Part shown: piece by piece, positions 61,354 to 64,000 of the stretch | Numbering within the stretch: the stretch's first letter is position 1 | Layout: each line of letters begins with the position of its first letter | Assembly: GCF_002257705.1 (NCBI RefSeq) | Contig: NZ_LSLK01000152.1 | Location: forward strand, 124,001 to 188,000 | Length of the DNA stretch: 64,000 nt | DNA from: Sporomusa silvacetica DSM 10669 | Lineage (GTDB): Bacteria > Bacillota > Negativicutes > Sporomusales > Sporomusaceae | Reading direction: 5' to 3' | The notes under the pieces: generated by a model | What the model was told of the DNA's origin: nothing | Databases searched by the model: none | Seen by the model: only the letters and a program-made list of their open reading frames with translations | Made by a program: the position numbers and the translations under genes

Positions 61354-62481
61354 TTATTCAAATGTGATATTAATTTCGACAATCTCTGGCCGATTACCAA
61401 CTCTTATTGGCGGTCCCCACGTACCATAGCCGCACGACACAATAAGTTGATACGCATCTTTTTTCAGATAGCCCCAGTCTTGTTCATATATTCGTTTAGT
61501 GATCAGATTATTGGGGAAGAACTGACCTTTGTGTGTATGTCCGGATACTTGAAGATCTACCCCTTGTTGAGCTGCTTCGTTAATGCGTGATGGTTGATGG
61601 TCCATTACTATTATTATTTTCTTTTTATCAATATCTTGCATTATATTTGCAAGTGTCTTTGTTCCGCTTGCAGCATATCGGACAGCAGAAAGATCGTCAC
61701 GACCTATAATATAAATAGCATCACCAATTGTAGTCCATTGATCTTGAAGGACAGTAATCCCATTATTTTCCAATAGCGAAACTGCTAGGCCTGGTTGTCC
61801 GCTAATATATTCGTGATTGCCAAGAACTGCATATGATCCAAACCGGGGCTTTATATTTCGAAGTGGTTCTGCGATCTTGTTGTTCGCCACATATACAGCG
61901 TCATCATCAATTTGATCGCCGGCATATAAGACTATATCCGGGTTCAGTTCATTTAAGGATTTTGCCAATCGTTCCATGCGATCAATTCCAACGACCCGGC
62001 CCATATGAATGTCTGATACCAAAACAATCTTTATATTATCGATTCCTTCGGCCTTTTTATTGATCGACATATCATAGCGAGTTATTACTGGACTTAGCGC
62101 ATTCCAAGCACCGTAAGCTAACATCCCCAGAAGGATTAATATAACTATATAACCTTGGTTAGTCATGTCTTTAGCTATAGCCGGTAAAAAGTTTAATCGT
62201 TTATCAATGAATTTTGTAATATCTACTATAAGCCATAACAGCACGGACCAATATGTTATGGCTAACCACCAATCACCGATGATAAATAAGTTTTCTGCCT
62301 TAGCTATACCCGAACGTGCCAAGATACGTGAGAGGATAGGGGCGGCTGCCACTAATATAAAAACAAACCAATATAATATTGACGGAACGGCTACTACTGT
62401 TTTTAGCCAGTAAAAAAAACGATTACCGTTATATACGTTAGCCAGTCCATAGACGATTGCGAAGGTTATAAGAAATCCCAT
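61354..62481 (-). CDS. Membrane-anchored metallophosphoesterase (YkuE-like)
   Basis: A 375-residue protein with about five membrane helices in the first 135 residues, then a calcineurin-like phosphoesterase domain. Metal motifs are all present: VLVSDIHMGRVVG, LYAGDQID, VLGNHEYISG, IVMDHQPS and VSGHTHKGQFF. The phosphoesterase part probably faces outside. Related proteins act on UDP-sugars or lipids; the substrate here is unknown. ATG at 62481 with GGGGGC upstream, ribosome site weak. Confidence 0.88.
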   Translation of the reverse strand: MGFLITFAIVYGLANVYNGNRFFYWLKTVVAVPSILYWFVFILVAAAPILSRILARSGIAKAENLFIIGDWWLAITYWSVLLWLIVDITKFIDKRLNFLPAIAKDMTNQGYIVILILLGMLAYGAWNALSPVITRYDMSINKKAEGIDNIKIVLVSDIHMGRVVGIDRMERLAKSLNELNPDIVLYAGDQIDDDAVYVANNKIAEPLRNIKPRFGSYAVLGNHEYISGQPGLAVSLLENNGITVLQDQWTTIGDAIYIIGRDDLSAVRYAASGTKTLANIMQDIDKKKIIIVMDHQPSRINEAAQQGVDLQVSGHTHKGQFFPNNLITKRIYEQDWGYLKKDAYQLIVSCGYGTWGPPIRVGNRPEIVEINITFE

Positions 62482-62781
62482 ATTAGCCCCCTAAAAAATA
62501 ATCACTTTTTAATACTACATCGTAAAAATTAAAAAAGCAAATAGAAGAATGAACCTCTTACAGGGAATGGAGTTGTGCCTGTAAGACAGGCATTCAATAA
62601 GTCTCTTATATATAAAACTACATATAAATCCAACGACTACCGGGAAGAATAATGAAAAGAAGCTACTCAGCTTCTTTATTTCATTTTTATGTATGTTCCA
62701 CTTACTGAAAATCGAGTCTAAGACCACCGACGCAAGCAAGTTCCAAAAATTCAAGCAAACCTATAAATCGGAGGTGATAAT
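62482..62781. other. Divergent intergenic region with two perfect hairpins
   Basis: Two inverted repeats are seen: CTTACAGG/CCTGTAAG (62557-62564 with 62578-62585) and AAGAAGCT-ACTC-AGCTTCTT (62657-62676). The second is followed by TATTTC on the plus strand. A 79-codon minus frame (62515-62754) is hydrophobic but has no ribosome site, and I do not call it. A sporulation-type promoter for sspP should lie here but I could not identify one. Confidence 0.4.
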
Positions 62782-62931
62782 ATGACTAAGCCCGAAGCTT
62801 ACCCTGTGGATCAGCCAAATGTACCTAGGCGTACAAAGAACAATGACAACAATATGCCTGAACCACTTTCAGGATCTAAGAAAGTCAAAAATCAAAATCA
62901 CACTGGTGAGCGTCATGGAGAAGGATCCTAA
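62782..62931 (+). CDS. sspP: Small acid-soluble spore protein P (SspP/CotL-like)
   Basis: A 49-residue protein. Its C-terminal half contains [20 protein letters not shown], which closely matches the SspP consensus of Bacillus ([20 protein letters not shown], from memory). The N-terminal half is Asn/Pro/Lys-rich and disordered, as in the family. ATG at 62782 with GGAGGTGAT upstream. SspP is a minor component of the spore core, made in the forespore. It supports a spore-forming host. Confidence 0.85.
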   Translation: [49 protein letters not shown]

Positions 62932-62958
62932 ATTTGTGATAGATAATAACCATTAAAC

Positions 62959-63000
62959 AATGCCCTACAGTTCTTCATTTTGAACCGTAGGGCATTATTT
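62959..63000 (+). terminator. Terminator after sspP
   Basis: Arms AATGCCCTAC (62959-62968) and GTAGGGCATT (62987-62996), extended by GTTC/GAAC after one mismatch, followed by ATTT. It lies 27 bases after the sspP stop. Confidence 0.75.
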
Positions 63001-63242
63001 CCAAAATTCCACTATATGTGCAGTACAAAAAGTTGTCAAAAAGGAGCGTCCCTAACGGTCACCCGCTTTTATTTTTTCTCGACAGTTAATTTCACTAATG
63101 CAATTGAAGCATATCCGTACCTTTATAAATCTCTAAATTAATGTAAACAGAATACATTTTATAATAATAAATGGTATTATTTGAAGGAATTTCCACGAAA
63201 AAGATCGAAGAAATTAATAACTCTTCATCAGCGAGGTGAATA
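63001..63242. other. Upstream region of the PAS-sensor gene
   Basis: AT-rich, 242 bases, with no gene I can support. A ribosome site (GCGAGGTGA) for the PAS gene ends the region. No confident promoter was found. Confidence 0.4.
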
Positions 63243-64000
63243 ATGTCAAACCTTGAAATGCTCAATTCTCCAGAGTTTAAAACATTCGTCAATCAGACTT
63301 TCTCGGGAGATGAATCTAGCTTCCGTTTCTTTGATATGATGCCTATCGGGCTTTCAATTACTACAGATATTTCCTGCAAAGAGATTAGGCATAATCCCAA
63401 GGCAGCCAGTTTTCTGCGAATTGATGATTGGAGTATTCTTTCTCATTCTGCATCAAATATAACATATTTGAAGATATTTCGTAATGGACAGGAACTATTG
63501 CCGGAAAAAATGCCGATTCAACGCGCAACATGGCTTGGTGAAGAGATTGAGAGTGAAGAACTAGAATTTGTGTGGAATGATGGAGTTCGCAAGTTTGGCT
63601 TGTGGAGTGCCCGTCCCGTACGTGACGACAATGGAGTTATTGTTGGTGCTTTAGCTGTATGCGAAGATATTACCGAGCGTAGACTACTGGAAGAAGAAAA
63701 ACTAAAAGAGACCGAAAATCGTTTCCAGAAATACCTTGAAAATATGCTAGAGTGTTTTGCAGTTCTTCGGGTCAAGCGTGATGAAAAAGGGCAGATAGTT
63801 GAATTTCGCTCTGAGTATATTAATGAATCAGGCCGCCGGGATCGTAATATTACTAAGGAAGAGCATATTGGAAGGAGCATGCACGAACTGTACCCGAATT
63901 CTATAGAATCCGGCTTGTTTAAGATGTGTTGTCGCGTAGTCGAAACAGGAGAGCCTATAGAATTAGACTCGTTTTATATTTCTAATGTAAAAAAACCAAA
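63243..64000 (+). CDS. PAS-domain sensor protein, 3' end outside window
   Basis: An open frame of 252 codons from ATG 63243 (AGGTGAATA upstream) to the window end. An N-terminal PAS domain (about 20-155) begins with FRFFDMMPIGLSITTDISCK and ends with the PAC signature VRDDNGVIVGALAVCEDITE. A helical linker (RRLLEEEKLKETENRFQKYL) and a second PAS domain follow. Output domain is outside the window; histidine kinase, GGDEF or sigma-54 activator are all possible. No membrane segment seen so far. Confidence 0.85.
   Translation, partial: MSNLEMLNSPEFKTFVNQTFSGDESSFRFFDMMPIGLSITTDISCKEIRHNPKAASFLRIDDWSILSHSASNITYLKIFRNGQELLPEKMPIQRATWLGEEIESEELEFVWNDGVRKFGLWSARPVRDDNGVIVGALAVCEDITERRLLEEEKLKETENRFQKYLENMLECFAVLRVKRDEKGQIVEFRSEYINESGRRDRNITKEEHIGRSMHELYPNSIESGLFKMCCRVVETGEPIELDSFYISNVKKP

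Noticed and set aside
62515..62754. 79-codon hydrophobic frame on the minus strand.
   Set aside because: No ribosome site, contains two perfect hairpins, and no recognisable family; probably non-coding.
63518..63880. 120-codon Ser-rich minus-strand frame at the right end.
   Set aside because: Antisense shadow of the PAS-domain sensor gene.

Overview
The window comes from a low-GC, flagellated, endospore-forming, competence-gene-bearing Firmicute. The gene content and order fit the Negativicutes (Pelosinus/Sporomusa-like); that placement is inferred from gene style and synteny, not from a search. Support includes a complete Bacillus-type fla/che operon preceded by topA-trmFO-xerC-hslV-hslU-codY, a FapA/DUF342 protein after the flagellar sigma factor, and a 49-residue SspP-type spore protein near the right end.

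Layout. (1) 1-31205, minus strand: one very long motility operon read from flgB (31205) leftwards: flgB-flgC-fliE-fliF-fliG-fliH-fliI-fliJ-lytic transglycosylase-motE-like-fliK-flgD-TIGR02530 protein-flgE-flbD-fliL-fliM-fliY-cheY-fliO-fliP-fliQ-fliR-flhB-flhA-flhF-flhG-ycgR-cheB-cheA-cheW-cheC-cheD-small membrane protein-fliA(sigD)-fapA. Genes are tightly packed, often overlapping, and several start sites are decided by ribosome binding sites lying inside the longest open frame. The operon supplies basal body, export apparatus, hook, switch, chemotaxis core, c-di-GMP brake and the sigma factor for late genes; no motAB or flagellin lies in the window. (2) 31206-43400: housekeeping on the minus strand. 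codY, hslU, hslV, xerC, trmFO, topA and dprA run together from a near-consensus promoter at 40094-40123; upstream are a glycolipid-type glycosyltransferase and folK-folB-folP. A terminator follows codY, and a 290-bp regulatory region separates it from flgB. (3) 43500-47720: a pncB-like gene (plus), a bidirectional terminator with a hairpin-rich element, then TPM-domain protein, LemA and the ComM-type ATPase (minus).

(4) 47.7-51.3 kb is a low-density region with many small genes and decayed copies: an 81-residue protein family with two intact members and one broken copy, a frameshifted SLBB/ComEA-like relic, and a frameshifted ferredoxin-nitroreductase. DUF523, a zinc-ribbon membrane protein, a 58-residue membrane protein and a DUF4177 protein lie among them. 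(5) 51.3-57.4 kb: rpoZ, polysaccharide deacetylase, CBS protein, amidohydrolase, threonine aldolase with a MarR regulator that has two matching operators, and a small secreted protein. (6) 57.5-59.5 kb: a GC-rich Bcr/CflA-type efflux gene with its TetR regulator, probably acquired, whose 3' end runs into a relic of a chemoreceptor gene. (7) 59.6-64.0 kb: an aromatic-acid-exporter-like protein, a membrane-anchored metallophosphoesterase, sspP, and the start of a PAS-domain sensor that leaves the window.

I did not find tRNA or rRNA genes, a CRISPR array, an intact transposase, or a clearly new multi-gene system. The best leads are the decaying accessory region, the repeated hairpin elements, the YcgR gene that seems to start at ATT, the tandem repeats in FliK, and the MFS/chemoreceptor junction.
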